Below, one piece after another: positions 1 through 8,968 of a stretch of 64,000 nt of DNA; position 1 is the first letter of the stretch, and each line of letters starts with the position of its first letter. This DNA comes from JAXGMQ01 sp964613055 (lineage in GTDB: Bacteria; Caldisericota; Caldisericia; JAAYUI01), in NCBI GenBank assembly GCA_964613055.1, contig CAZTGD010000003.1, positions 1 through 64,000 of the forward strand. Reading direction: 5' to 3'. Both the position numbers and the translations under genes were made by a program. The notes under the pieces are model-generated. The model saw only the letters and a program-made list of their open reading frames with translations, did not search any database and was not told where the DNA came from.

Positions 1-1753
1 AAGACTCTCTGTCTATCTGGAACTCCAGGGTGGTTACATCAGGTTGGGGTGTGGGTTCAGGTTCGGGAGTTGGCTTTGGGTCTGGTTCTGGATCAGGATC
101 TGGAACAGGTTCTGGTTCAGGTGTAGGTTCTGGTTCTTCCATAGGTGTATTGTAACACCTGAACCTGGCGAACCTGTTACCCTCTTCATCCTCATGGTCA
201 ACCATCACCAGCACTCCTCTCCAGTCAACTGCCAGTACTCTGGCTGATTCTGGTTTGTCATAGTCAGACTTGTCTATAGTCCACTTGAGTTCCTGTGTCT
301 GTGGATCATAGCAGTTGATGGTGTCTACTGATTGAATGATTAGTTCATCGTCTACTATCTGCATGCAGGTACCATTTGACATGCTGAACTCAGGTGCAAT
401 CTCAAGCAACTCTTTCATCTCTGTCTGGTGTATGATGACATGATACTTGTCACATTCATACTGGGGATTCCAGGGGCGTGTGTAGTATTCTGCACTGCCA
501 TAGTCCAGCAGTGGTTGGCAGTCACTGCAGTATGTGATGGCATGGTAGTCACCTAGTTTGTCTATCTGAGATGGGATGTAACCTTTGGCTATGAGTTCGG
601 GGTGTAAGCTTTTAAGAAATGGTATATGAGGATTGAATGATGGCATGAAACCATATTCACCACAATGTTGAAGTATTGTTGCATCACAATAATAATTTCC
701 TGGTATATAGACAAATGAAAGATATGAATCATTGGATATATAGACACAATCATCATAGCGATCCATAGAAAAATCTCCACATTGAGTAGAGATATGTATC
801 CATAGATCATAAAAAGTATCAGTATTCATATTGTACCAATCCAATGTATTCTGACAGTATGGATACTCCTTCTGAGTTTCACAACATGATTCACAACATG
901 AAAAAGATCGATATGAAATAAACTGTTCATCAGTAATGTGATGCGATACAAACTCTCTGTCATTTGTGTTTGTATATGAATGGTCAACACACCCACTCAC
1001 AGTATCAAGGCATGTCAAACCATCTATGGCATAGTAAGCACTCCCATCAATACACTCAACAGGTAGGTATGGAGCGCAGTTGTGTGGTCCTGTCCTTTCA
1101 TCCCTTATGTGCCACCTGAGTTTTCTTTCTGTTATATCATAGCACCTTATCTCTACTGGGTATTCATCATCAGCATCAAGATGGGCAGAGGGTGAACAGA
1201 ATATGTGTGGATCTGTCTTGATATAGCTGAACATGGAGTACTTGGGTTCTAGTATCTCCACATCTCCATTATCTGGGTCTATAAGACGGTTAGTGTAGCT
1301 ATCTCCCAACACAACATCATTGCCTGCCGGTTCAATGTCTGTTGTTATGAACAACCATCCTTCAGGTGTATTGTTGAAGAAGGTGCTGTTCTGTTTGTAG
1401 GCATATCCCACATCATTGATCCATCTGATATCAAGCTGACCGACTAATTCAAAGGAGTCTGGTTCCCATGATACAATCGGTTTATTGTCTGCATCCCCCT
1501 TGACTACAACCTCTGGAAAGTCTGACTCGTCGGTCTCTGACCAGGAATCAGACTGAAATATTTCGAACGTGTAAAATACCCTGAAATCACTATTATAATG
1601 CTTAGTTTTTGGTTCTATGTTTTGTGAGTACCGTGTATTGTGAATGTGATTATCTTGTTCCCTAATTGATATACTACTGTTCACTGTATCAATCGACAAT
1701 ATGAACATCACAAACACCAACATAATTGAGATTGTCCTCAGATTATTCTTCAT
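1..1753 (-). CDS. Exported beta-propeller protein, Pro/Glu linker and probable stalk domain (3' end outside window)
   Basis: An uninterrupted minus-strand frame of 584 codons runs from ATG 1753 to the window edge. SD AAGGAAGG lies 6 nt before the ATG. Residues 1-26 form a signal peptide (MKNNLRTISIMLVFVMFILS). The body has PQQ/beta-propeller-like repeats, for example CYDPQTQELKWTIDKSDYD, and a short Cys cluster (SCCESCCETQ). About 40 residues from the edge comes a linker of alternating Pro and Glu/Asp (PEPTPEPEPVPDPDPEPDP), then TTLEFQIDRES. That last string resembles the first strand of the stalk domains elsewhere in this window (for example LEYTLGSAMYTVNG), so a C-terminal stalk domain probably follows. 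It lies 143 bp downstream of another propeller/stalk protein on the same strand. Export and repeat type are confident; the ligand or function is unknown. Confidence 0.85.
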   Translation of the reverse strand, partial: MKNNLRTISIMLVFVMFILSIDTVNSSISIREQDNHIHNTRYSQNIEPKTKHYNSDFRVFYTFEIFQSDSWSETDESDFPEVVVKGDADNKPIVSWEPDSFELVGQLDIRWINDVGYAYKQNSTFFNNTPEGWLFITTDIEPAGNDVVLGDSYTNRLIDPDNGDVEILEPKYSMFSYIKTDPHIFCSPSAHLDADDEYPVEIRCYDITERKLRWHIRDERTGPHNCAPYLPVECIDGSAYYAIDGLTCLDTVSGCVDHSYTNTNDREFVSHHITDEQFISYRSFSCCESCCETQKEYPYCQNTLDWYNMNTDTFYDLWIHISTQCGDFSMDRYDDCVYISNDSYLSFVYIPGNYYCDATILQHCGEYGFMPSFNPHIPFLKSLHPELIAKGYIPSQIDKLGDYHAITYCSDCQPLLDYGSAEYYTRPWNPQYECDKYHVIIHQTEMKELLEIAPEFSMSNGTCMQIVDDELIIQSVDTINCYDPQTQELKWTIDKSDYDKPESARVLAVDWRGVLVMVDHEDEEGNRFARFRCYNTPMEEPEPTPEPEPVPDPDPEPDPKPTPEPEPTPQPDVTTLEFQIDRES

Positions 1754-1896
1754 ATAGCACCTTCCTTAAATCTGCACATCAGATAATATAAAACGAACAA
1801 TGATAATATGCAATCCAAACAATTAGATTAATTCACAAATGAATTGACAGTCGGAAAAGTAATCCTTGAAATTGGCTTGATCCAAGCACAGTTTAA

Positions 1897-4296
1897 TCAG
1901 GTTTTCAATGATCTGGTTAGAGTCACTTCCTTGGTTTCACCGTTCCAGTTAACCCCGGCTCCAACAATCTCACCGATGAATCTAAGGGGGATGAATGTTC
2001 TACCATTTTTTATCTCTGGAGCAACAGCAAGGTCCTGCTCTGTGATTGAACCATCGGATTCTTCTATGATAGCCTTGCTGTGACCGAGAACCAGTCTGAG
2101 GTAGCGTTCTCCACCAAGGTGGATGATTATCGTTCTGATGTCGGCAATCCATTCCGGTTTGTCAAAACCAAGACCCTCGGACACAAAACGCAATGGAACC
2201 ATAGTTGTCCCCTCTGTTATGTACGGAGGAGCATCGAGTGTAAACTCCTCTCCATTGACCATTGCATCAGTACTGCCAATCTTTACAACTACAACACTCA
2301 GACTTCTGAGTATCTCAAATCTAACAGTGGTTTTCACATCATCGATCTTCTCTGTTTTCAGTGTTATCATTACTCTGTATGTACCAGGGTCCGACAATAC
2401 TGAGTCATCCAATCTGAAACGGAGTGTGCCTTTTGAATCGGGAAACACGGTTAGGCCTTCATCGATCATAATTATTCCACCACTTGACTCAGCTTTTAGA
2501 TTGAGAGTGCCTGGACACGGATTTATGACCTCAAACTCGTAGATATCTCTTGCGATTTCATCATCCCACACTGAATCAATGTCAATTGAATTTTCTACTT
2601 CAATGCAAGGCAGTGGGTCTTCGACATTCAGTTTGAGTTTGAGACCATCCAGAGGTCTGCTGTCTTCTTCGGTAATATCTGTACTGGAGTTATTCTCATG
2701 ATCAATCCACGTTTTCTTTTGATCTCCCCAAACCACTTCCATTTGATGGGCGTTAAGTACCTTGAATCTGACATCCACCTCATAGATATCCTTGCCATCA
2801 AACTGACTACCCATGCCACCTAACTCAACCTGTTGACTTTCACCAGGCTTCAGGGTCATATAGTCAAGTTCATGCCATTCTCCGTTGATCTCATACTCAA
2901 GTTGCAATTCCAGATCAATGTATGAAGTTTCATCAGTCGATCTAGTGTTTTCCAACGTGAATGTAAAGGAAAACGGATCTACTGGCGTTGTTTGAACGCT
3001 TGTTTCTTCTATGGTCAATCTGCCAATGGGCGCCGGTTCAAGCCTAATTAACTCACAGAAGGTGTTGATGTAGAACAGGAAACCATTTGAGATGATGATC
3101 GAACTGGCTGGAATCTTTACGTAGGGTTCAACATGACTCATAGCGCTTGAAACCTTTATTCCCTGAGATATGGTGCCACTCTTATAATCGACAGCGTATA
3201 TATTGCCGTTGAGGTCACCGACGTAGTAATAGTCCCCAGATACCACGCCAGACCCATTTCCAAATATGGGAACACTCGTGTAGTTGTCAAAGTTGTCAAT
3301 GTCAAAACTCCTTATGAATCCATCACCCCAGCTTACGATAACATGATCATCTGTGACAGCTGGCGCAGTGTAAATATCTTTCTGGAATTTGTCTGAGATT
3401 AACAGCTCTGTTCGAGTAACATCGTCAAGGCTGAATCGAGATAAATAACTGACTGGCTTACCCTTTCCATCATCATCTTCTGCATTCCCCGAAGAGATCA
3501 CATATATTGAGTCACCCTTAATAGACGGTGTGGAGGGAATTGTACCAATTGCTTTTTTCGGATGTGACCACCTTTCCTCCTCCAGGTTGATGCTGTTTAT
3601 GCAATACAGGTTTGCATAGTAGTCTTCTTTTTTATTACCCCCGCAACCCACATATATTCGGTCTCTGTTTACACCATCACACAGAATTCCTTTGACTGGA
3701 CCGATTAACTGTTTGCTCTTTCCCTTTCTGTACATTTCACCAGTTTCTTTGATGAGTGAATAGACAAAACCCTTGTTTGTGCCAAACATGAGCTTGTTGT
3801 CCATGGTTATTATAGGTGATGTTGTGATCCAATCGTCATAGTTATTGTTGTCTTGTTCACCCCAAACCAGATTCCCATCGTACAGATCAAAACACCTTAT
3901 TCGACCCATCATATCCCCAACGTAAACACGGTCTCCGTCTATACACGCTGAGTCCCTGTATATCTCTTCATCTTCTGAGTTAGGTTCTGATTTATCCCAC
4001 AGCGTATGTTTAAAGTCATAGATGTTGATTGCGTACAATTTGCCACCACGTGTTCCAACGACCAACACACCATCTGAGACAACAGCTGAACAAACTGTTA
4101 TATCACCCTCATCGCCGCTTAAGTCAAGATTGAATTTATCTCCCTCGTCATCGGTTGATATCATAAGGGGAGGTTTGATAATATCTTCTGATACTCCGGT
4201 CCTTTGAATATCTCCCCTGTCACAATGCCACTCTCCTTTGGCAACGGGTGTAACACACAGAACCAAAGCGATGGTTATTGTGGCAAATACTTTCAT
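1897..4296 (-). CDS. Exported PQQ-like beta-propeller protein with C-terminal copper-amine-oxidase-N-like stalk domain
   Basis: 799 aa. Signal peptide at residues 1-22 (MKVFATITIALVLCVTPVAKG). Residues ~25-400 carry PQQ-like propeller repeats (VVSDGVLVVGTRGGKLYAIN, VYVGDMMGRIRCFDLYDGNL). An Ig-like middle (~400-650) follows, then a two-part stalk domain at ~665-795 with the usual MVNGE...TTMVPLRFVSE and NGRTFIPLRFIGE motifs. ATG 4302 is also in frame, but a TTGACA -35 (4326-4331) and TTTCAT -10 (4303-4308) place the transcript start at about 4296, so the second ATG is preferred. No SD is seen. Probably a cell-surface binding or scaffold protein; PQQ-like repeats here do not imply quinone chemistry. 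Function unknown. Confidence 0.9.
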   Translation of the reverse strand: MKVFATITIALVLCVTPVAKGEWHCDRGDIQRTGVSEDIIKPPLMISTDDEGDKFNLDLSGDEGDITVCSAVVSDGVLVVGTRGGKLYAINIYDFKHTLWDKSEPNSEDEEIYRDSACIDGDRVYVGDMMGRIRCFDLYDGNLVWGEQDNNNYDDWITTSPIITMDNKLMFGTNKGFVYSLIKETGEMYRKGKSKQLIGPVKGILCDGVNRDRIYVGCGGNKKEDYYANLYCINSINLEEERWSHPKKAIGTIPSTPSIKGDSIYVISSGNAEDDDGKGKPVSYLSRFSLDDVTRTELLISDKFQKDIYTAPAVTDDHVIVSWGDGFIRSFDIDNFDNYTSVPIFGNGSGVVSGDYYYVGDLNGNIYAVDYKSGTISQGIKVSSAMSHVEPYVKIPASSIIISNGFLFYINTFCELIRLEPAPIGRLTIEETSVQTTPVDPFSFTFTLENTRSTDETSYIDLELQLEYEINGEWHELDYMTLKPGESQQVELGGMGSQFDGKDIYEVDVRFKVLNAHQMEVVWGDQKKTWIDHENNSSTDITEEDSRPLDGLKLKLNVEDPLPCIEVENSIDIDSVWDDEIARDIYEFEVINPCPGTLNLKAESSGGIIMIDEGLTVFPDSKGTLRFRLDDSVLSDPGTYRVMITLKTEKIDDVKTTVRFEILRSLSVVVVKIGSTDAMVNGEEFTLDAPPYITEGTTMVPLRFVSEGLGFDKPEWIADIRTIIIHLGGERYLRLVLGHSKAIIEESDGSITEQDLAVAPEIKNGRTFIPLRFIGEIVGAGVNWNGETKEVTLTRSLKT

Positions 4297-4302
4297 ATTC
4301 AT

Positions 4303-4331
4303 ATGAAACCACTATTCATGTGGTTTGTCAA
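4303..4331 (-). promoter_or_regulatory. Predicted promoter of the propeller/stalk gene, leaderless type
   Basis: On the minus strand: TTGACA (4326-4331), 17-bp spacer, TTTCAT (4303-4308). The -10 ends 6 nt before ATG 4296. A 7-bp inverted repeat fills most of the spacer. Confidence 0.55.
4306..4326. repeat. Inverted repeat in promoter spacer, possible operator
   Basis: AAACCAC - 7 nt - GTGGTTT, perfect 7-bp arms, lying between the predicted -35 and -10. The position suits a repressor site, but only one copy is seen and no regulator is identified. Confidence 0.35.
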
Positions 4332-4406
4332 GTTTGAATGTTTGTTTTGATGAAAGTGGGTTTACTTACTGTGGCTCTTTTGGTGTTACTCAAATGTGAA
4401 TTAGCT

Positions 4407-6008
4407 TTAGTCAATAATTACTGGACCGTTTTTTGTCAGTTTCAGTCTTACATTGTTTTTATACCTGCACACGTTGTCACTTATGTGTTCAAAAAGATCA
4501 GCTCTCTCAGTGTGAATAGGCAAAACGAACCTCGGTTTTATAAGGTCCAGAGTCCATTTCAAATGATCACGGTTAGCATGACCAGATGTATGCGCATAAT
4601 CTATGTCAAGACCAAGCAGTTCTGTCCAGGCAACCAGTTTTGAAAACGATATCTCCATCTCCTCGTTGAATGGCTCTGCTTTGCCATAGATATAGGTACC
4701 TTTGAGTCCCTTACCTATCTGCATCAAGGTCAACGGACCATAGCTTGTGTATAGCAGAAGGTTGTTTTGATTCTTGATGATTTCTTTTCTTCCACCAAGA
4801 CCCCAAAGGATTTTTGGAATACCTCCGTCACTTTTCAAGTCTTCGAAACGTGACATTATTGATTTCTCGTATTTGAGTCGACCTTTCTCATATGTTTCAA
4901 TGAAGAGATTTGGATACTCTCGTTGTGTCTCAAAAATGGACAGATATCTTTCATACTCTTCATCGGTTTCGTTCTTGCGCTTACTCCTTGGTGGGTATCC
5001 ATCTCTTACAACCGGTCTTTGTTTCTTTCTTGAAAGGAGCAGGTGACACCTATAAAAATCCATGAGATTGGGATAGTATTCGGCGATTTCGTTTATGCCT
5101 TCAGTCAGATAGGCTTTTTTTGTGTCGATTACCACATCTCTACCAAAACTCTTGGCAGTTTCGATGACCATCTCCATTCGATCCATGTCAGCTGGAGATG
5201 CATCGTATACAACGAGTCCACTGGCATCGGATAGGATCTCTGTGAGTTTACTCTGAACTGCTTCCTCACTGGGCATACCGTGTGACTCTACCTCCTGGTC
5301 AGGGGTGACAGGTTCAATGACTGATTCAATACGTGTGCCTTCACATAGAAGGTAGTCAATTCCGGCGTCCTTTGCAGTGTGAATAAAGTTTTTTGTTAGT
5401 TCTGGTCTCCTTCCATGAAGTCTGAAATCACCAGTGTAACCGATCTTTAATCCACCCATCTCTATGATGTATGCTGATGCACCTGGTATGGAATGGTCAA
5501 TCCTTATATGAGTCACTCTAGCTGACCCAATGCTTATCTGTTCGTCGTCTTCAAGCTCATGAAAGCTTTCGTGATCATACTTCATCTGCCATGTATCAAA
5601 CATCTCTCTTCTGAGTCTTATGAAGTGTTTTGTGATTCGACTTCCATAGATGGGTATATCGGGTCTTAACAAACCCAAATATCCGACATGATCAAGATGA
5701 GCGTGGGATATGAGTACAGCCGATACCGCTCTTCTCTCTGACTCTCCAGACAGACCGATGAAACCGGAATCATCATATTCGGCTTGCTTGCCTTCCGTGC
5801 AATACAGACCCTTTATCTGTGGAATAGCTCCTATGAGTTCAAGATCATTAATCTCACCGGCTGTTAAGAAAGGATAGTCGAAATATCTGCCTTCAAATCC
5901 AAACGATTGACCAAAGTCAAGGAATAGACGTGTATCGCCATCGTCGAGCAGTATCTTATTGCCACCAATTTCATTCTGGCCACCAAAAAAGCTTAGTGTT
6001 ACAGGCAT
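4407..6008 (-). CDS. RNase J-like metallo-beta-lactamase/beta-CASP hydrolase
   Basis: 533 aa, cytoplasmic, no signal peptide. The N-terminus GGQNEIGGNKILL resembles the start of RNase J. The zinc motif HAHLDH sits at ~101-106 (ISHAHLDHVGYLGLL), a further metal ligand in YTGDFRLHG, and beta-CASP-type C-terminal motifs in HTSGHANRDHL and VLPIHTER. This supports a two-metal nuclease of the RNase J/CPSF-like group acting on RNA, though the substrate is inferred. The region between the MBL halves is long and charged. ATG 6008 is preceded by TGGGGT as a weak SD. It is the last gene of the ddl operon, 37 bp after its neighbour. It could also be a non-nuclease MBL enzyme; canonical RNase J is about 550 aa with a C-terminal domain that I cannot delineate here. 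Confidence 0.8.
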   Translation of the reverse strand: MPVTLSFFGGQNEIGGNKILLDDGDTRLFLDFGQSFGFEGRYFDYPFLTAGEINDLELIGAIPQIKGLYCTEGKQAEYDDSGFIGLSGESERRAVSAVLISHAHLDHVGYLGLLRPDIPIYGSRITKHFIRLRREMFDTWQMKYDHESFHELEDDEQISIGSARVTHIRIDHSIPGASAYIIEMGGLKIGYTGDFRLHGRRPELTKNFIHTAKDAGIDYLLCEGTRIESVIEPVTPDQEVESHGMPSEEAVQSKLTEILSDASGLVVYDASPADMDRMEMVIETAKSFGRDVVIDTKKAYLTEGINEIAEYYPNLMDFYRCHLLLSRKKQRPVVRDGYPPRSKRKNETDEEYERYLSIFETQREYPNLFIETYEKGRLKYEKSIMSRFEDLKSDGGIPKILWGLGGRKEIIKNQNNLLLYTSYGPLTLMQIGKGLKGTYIYGKAEPFNEEMEISFSKLVAWTELLGLDIDYAHTSGHANRDHLKWTLDLIKPRFVLPIHTERADLFEHISDNVCRYKNNVRLKLTKNGPVIID

Positions 6009-6045
6009 CCGTACCCCACAACTATTATTGTTGCTGAAATAGGAA

Positions 6046-6690
6046 CTAGTCTTGACCCCACCAGCGTCTTCTCAGAGGAGTGAGTACAAAGAAAGCAATA
6101 CCAAAGAATAAAACCAACCCAAGCATCAGGAAGAAGAAAACCTCTGAACCTATTTGTTTGATAAGGGAATCGGCCCAAGAAGTTTTTTCTTTGGATTTGT
6201 TTTGTTTTTCGATTAAAATGGTGTTATCTTTAGCATTCCAATCCACCGTCAAATCAAGAAGTTCTGCTACAGTTTTGGCGGGAACGTACAGATTACCGGA
6301 TTTAATGAATGGAGCTCTTTTGATCTCGACTCTGTCACCATTATCATCTAATGCATAGTTAAGGCCACTTTTTACCTTCAGGATGACTCCTGTGTGGTCA
6401 TGGTATTCCTGCCAATCATCATCTCCAATCTTCAAATCAAGGTCACCCTCGATGGCTAGCAGACGTGTTGGTACCATAGCAGTTCCATCAACTATTGGTA
6501 TTGATTGCTTCAGGTTACATGGGAGTCCATCTATGGATATCTCTTCTGAGCCTGTCTTTAGAACTATAGACGCACTCACAATATCCATGCTCAAAACGAG
6601 ACATATTATTATAATTGCAAATATGGTTATTCTCTTGCTCATAGTGGAGAAGATCATACCATATGTGCAGGTTTTATCAAGGGTACTCAA
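6046..6690 (-). CDS. Membrane-anchored copper-amine-oxidase-N-like stalk-domain protein
   Basis: 214 aa if read from TTG 6690, which has AGGAAGG 10 nt upstream inside the preceding gene. ATG 6657 and ATG 6642 (MSKRITIFAIIIICLVL) are alternatives without an SD; all keep the same signal segment. One stalk domain spans ~44-160, with VDGTAMVPTRLLA and KSGNLYVPAKTVAELL. A single C-terminal TM helix at ~183-205 (VFFFLMLGLVLFFGIAFFVL) is followed by a basic tail, RRRWWGQD. The arrangement is extracytoplasmic domain, TM, positive cytoplasmic end. It overlaps the upstream gene by up to 14 bp and belongs to the ddl operon. The short length makes it the minimal stalk unit of the window. Function unknown. 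Confidence 0.8.
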   Translation of the reverse strand: MSTLDKTCTYGMIFSTMSKRITIFAIIIICLVLSMDIVSASIVLKTGSEEISIDGLPCNLKQSIPIVDGTAMVPTRLLAIEGDLDLKIGDDDWQEYHDHTGVILKVKSGLNYALDDNGDRVEIKRAPFIKSGNLYVPAKTVAELLDLTVDWNAKDNTILIEKQNKSKEKTSWADSLIKQIGSEVFFFLMLGLVLFFGIAFFVLTPLRRRWWGQD

Positions 6691-7846
6691 AGGTGAATTC
6701 CCTTCCTATATCAGTGAGTGAAAGGTCAACGGACATCGAGAATGCGTGACCCATTTCATCACGACCTTTTATCTGGCCGACTGCTCGAGTTGGTAAACCG
6801 GGCAGTCTGCCCTTCTTCATCACATAGATGTCGAAATCAAAATCTGCCCAACCCATCCAGCTTCCGGGATCATTGACGTATACATGGTATACATCACACA
6901 AGACGTTGTTAATAAGTTCTTCGCCTGAGACAGTCACCTCAGCGTAATCGGTGAATCGAAGCTGGTTGATATAATCAAGCAGATCTTCGTTGGTTCTTGC
7001 CAACAGTCTGGTTGCATGAGCAAATTCTCTAGTCTGTAGGATCATCTCCTCTGGGATGGAGTCCTTCCCTTCAGCCATCCAAGCCTTTTCTCCATCAAGG
7101 AATATAAGGCTCTTACCTACGCTTCCGCTCGTGGTGTATGACTGTTCAATCAAATACTGCCCCTTAAAGTTTTTTTTCATTTTTATATATGTGGAATCTG
7201 AGTAGTATGCGATCTTCCCATACCTTCTTCCGTGCATGGAGTATGAGTTCAGGCCCCAGATATGTACACTTGACAGATCGGTTGGCATGAGGGTGAGTGA
7301 TTCGATAAATTCACTACCTGGGTACATGTAGTATTCGTTTTCATAATAGTTGTATTCATCACTTTCAGCGGTAAGTTTCAGCTTGCCCCCGGAAACAGAG
7401 AAAGAGAAGTGTCCATCACTGTCTGTTACCGTTTCCATATCAACATCCGTACCCGATAGCGTAACTTTTATACCTGGAAGCAACTGCATGTTGATAGAGC
7501 TTCTAATATAACCCCAGAATAATCCAACTGGATTGAGTGTGAATGTGAGTTCGTGTCTATGAGAGCTATCTAAAAAAATGGATGTACTGATTGGTTTTGA
7601 ACCCTTGGATGTGACTGTAACTTCATATTTACTCGATTTCAGTTTTGCTGTAACAGGAGATTCAGTAGTGAGTGTGTGCTGGTCACCAGACTCTGATTCC
7701 ATGAGTATCTCTGCTGATAAGGATGATCCATCGAATGAACTGATAACGTTTATAGTGACAGAGCTTTCTCGGATGGATGACATAATAACAACGAAAAGCA
7801 AAATTACTGTTGTAAAGATTATCCATCTAGCAGTTGATTTTCTCAA
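6677..7846 (-). CDS. Exported or membrane-anchored protein with carboxypeptidase-regulatory-like Ig domain
   Basis: 389 aa. An N-terminal hydrophobic segment at 8-24 (WIIFTTVILLFVVIMSS) is an anchor or uncleaved signal. Residues ~30-95 and ~105-175 look like beta-sandwich modules; the second has the carboxypeptidase-regulatory pattern (SGTDVDMETVTDSDGHFSFS). Residues ~190-385 are rich in beta strands and loosely resemble LolA-type lipoprotein-carrier folds (IFLDGEKAWMAEG, NNVLCDVYHVYV), but I would not assign that function. The start is TTG 7846, with GAGGAGG 10 nt upstream, overlapping the ddl stop as TTGA, so translation is probably coupled to ddl. Placement with ddl suggests an envelope role. 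Confidence 0.8.
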   Translation of the reverse strand: MRKSTARWIIFTTVILLFVVIMSSIRESSVTINVISSFDGSSLSAEILMESESGDQHTLTTESPVTAKLKSSKYEVTVTSKGSKPISTSIFLDSSHRHELTFTLNPVGLFWGYIRSSINMQLLPGIKVTLSGTDVDMETVTDSDGHFSFSVSGGKLKLTAESDEYNYYENEYYMYPGSEFIESLTLMPTDLSSVHIWGLNSYSMHGRRYGKIAYYSDSTYIKMKKNFKGQYLIEQSYTTSGSVGKSLIFLDGEKAWMAEGKDSIPEEMILQTREFAHATRLLARTNEDLLDYINQLRFTDYAEVTVSGEELINNVLCDVYHVYVNDPGSWMGWADFDFDIYVMKKGRLPGLPTRAVGQIKGRDEMGHAFSMSVDLSLTDIGREFTFEYP

Positions 7847-8826
7847 CGATTCAACGCCTCCTCAATGATAATCTCAAGAAGGTGCGATATGTCTATGCCA
7901 ATGACCTGTGCTGATTGAGGCACCAGTGAAGTGTCAGTCATTCCTGGTAGTGTGTTTATTTCAATGATTTTTATGCTTTCATCTGGAAGGATGAACATAT
8001 CAGTTCTAGTCACCCCTTTGCAACCGATGAGTTTGTGTGTCTGTAATGCCAGTTTTTGTGCCAGTTGAGTTACTTTTTCTGATATTGGAGCTGGAGTTGT
8101 CTCGATGCTACCCCCCTTTTTATACTTGGCTGGCAGGTTGAAAAACTCTGACACTTGAGGCTCTATGAGGATTACTGGCAACGCCTCTATATCACCATTT
8201 CCGCGGTCGATAACGGGACATGTTATTTCCTTGCCAGCAAGGTATTCTTCAACGATCACAATATCGTCAAATCTGAATGCTTCATCAATTGCCTTTTTAA
8301 TTTCATCAGGGCTTTTAGCAATGGATATGCCATATGACGAACCATTGCTGTTTGGTTTAACCACAACCGTTGTAAATGGTATGTCTGATTTGTAATCAGA
8401 GGACAGATATATTGATTCCGGCACCGGTATTCCGTCAGATTGCATGACCATTCTCGCTCGCATCTTGTCCATAGCCAAGGCAGAGCTTGAAAGGGGAGAG
8501 CCGGTACACGGTATACCCAACACCTGTAAGAATGCCTGGATTGTGCCATCCTCTCCAAAGGGACCATGGAGTGCGTTAAATACAACATCAATATCCTCGA
8601 AGTGTTTTACAGAGTTGTATACAGGTTGTGTTTCCAGGTTCATTACATCCCTTGGTGCTTGCTCAGTTTTCCCAAATGCGAACTCGCCGGTCTTTGATAT
8701 GTAAATGCACTGAACAGAATATCTATCTCTTGGGATGGTTTCAAATGCATTCACTCCCGTCGCCAAAGAGATGTCGTGTTCCTGGCTTACACCACCAAAG
8801 ATTAACCCTACTTTTTTTGTGGTCAT
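7843..8826 (-). CDS. ddl: D-alanine--D-alanine ligase
   Basis: 327 aa, the usual Ddl size. It joins two D-alanines with ATP in the cytoplasm for peptidoglycan precursor synthesis. Motifs: GGVSQEHDISL at ~12-22, NALHGPFGEDGTIQAFL at ~85-101, the ATP-grasp segment VVVKPNSNGSSYG at ~153-165, and EINTLPGMTDTSLVPQ at ~292-307 with the Mg/ATP ligands. ATG 8826 has AAAGGAAG 3 nt upstream. It is the first gene of a minus-strand operon followed by an exported protein, a stalk/TM protein and an RNase J-like hydrolase, and is transcribed divergently from ileS. Confidence 0.97.
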   Translation of the reverse strand: MTTKKVGLIFGGVSQEHDISLATGVNAFETIPRDRYSVQCIYISKTGEFAFGKTEQAPRDVMNLETQPVYNSVKHFEDIDVVFNALHGPFGEDGTIQAFLQVLGIPCTGSPLSSSALAMDKMRARMVMQSDGIPVPESIYLSSDYKSDIPFTTVVVKPNSNGSSYGISIAKSPDEIKKAIDEAFRFDDIVIVEEYLAGKEITCPVIDRGNGDIEALPVILIEPQVSEFFNLPAKYKKGGSIETTPAPISEKVTQLAQKLALQTHKLIGCKGVTRTDMFILPDESIKIIEINTLPGMTDTSLVPQSAQVIGIDISHLLEIIIEEALNR

Positions 8827-8845
8827 AGACTTCCTTTGTGGACAG

Positions 8846-8873
8846 ATTCTACTGAAGTTTCGTCTTCAAGCAA
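8846..8873 (-). promoter_or_regulatory. Predicted ddl promoter
   Basis: Minus strand TTGCTT (8868-8873), 16-bp spacer, TAGAAT (8846-8851). It gives a short 5' leader that carries the ddl SD. Confidence 0.5.
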
Positions 8874-8901
8874 GTGTTGATATCGATAGTTGTATTTCAG
8901 C

Positions 8902-8929
8902 TTGAAGAATGACAAACAGCATGTATAAT
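8902..8929 (+). promoter_or_regulatory. Predicted ileS promoter
   Basis: TTGAAG (8902-8907), 16-bp spacer, perfect TATAAT (8924-8929). Transcription would begin at about 8936, downstream of the in-frame ATG at 8909. This argues for ATG 8969 as the ileS start. No T-box specifier hairpin or T-box sequence is seen in the short leader. Confidence 0.55.
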
Positions 8930-8968
8930 CACCCTTATTCATCCCGATGGAAAGCAATGGAGGAAGAT

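Noticed and set aside
44..247. Plus-strand open frame rich in Trp/Phe/Arg
   Set aside because: Antisense to the Pro/Glu linker of the edge gene; low-complexity artefact.
1830..1890. Short inverted repeats (AATTCA-N4-TGAATT, GCTTG-N3-CAAGC) as terminator of the propeller/stalk gene
   Set aside because: Stems of 5-6 bp, AT-rich or without a T-tract; too weak to call.
8827..8968. T-box riboswitch before ileS
   Set aside because: The leader is too short and I see no specifier stem or T-box sequence.
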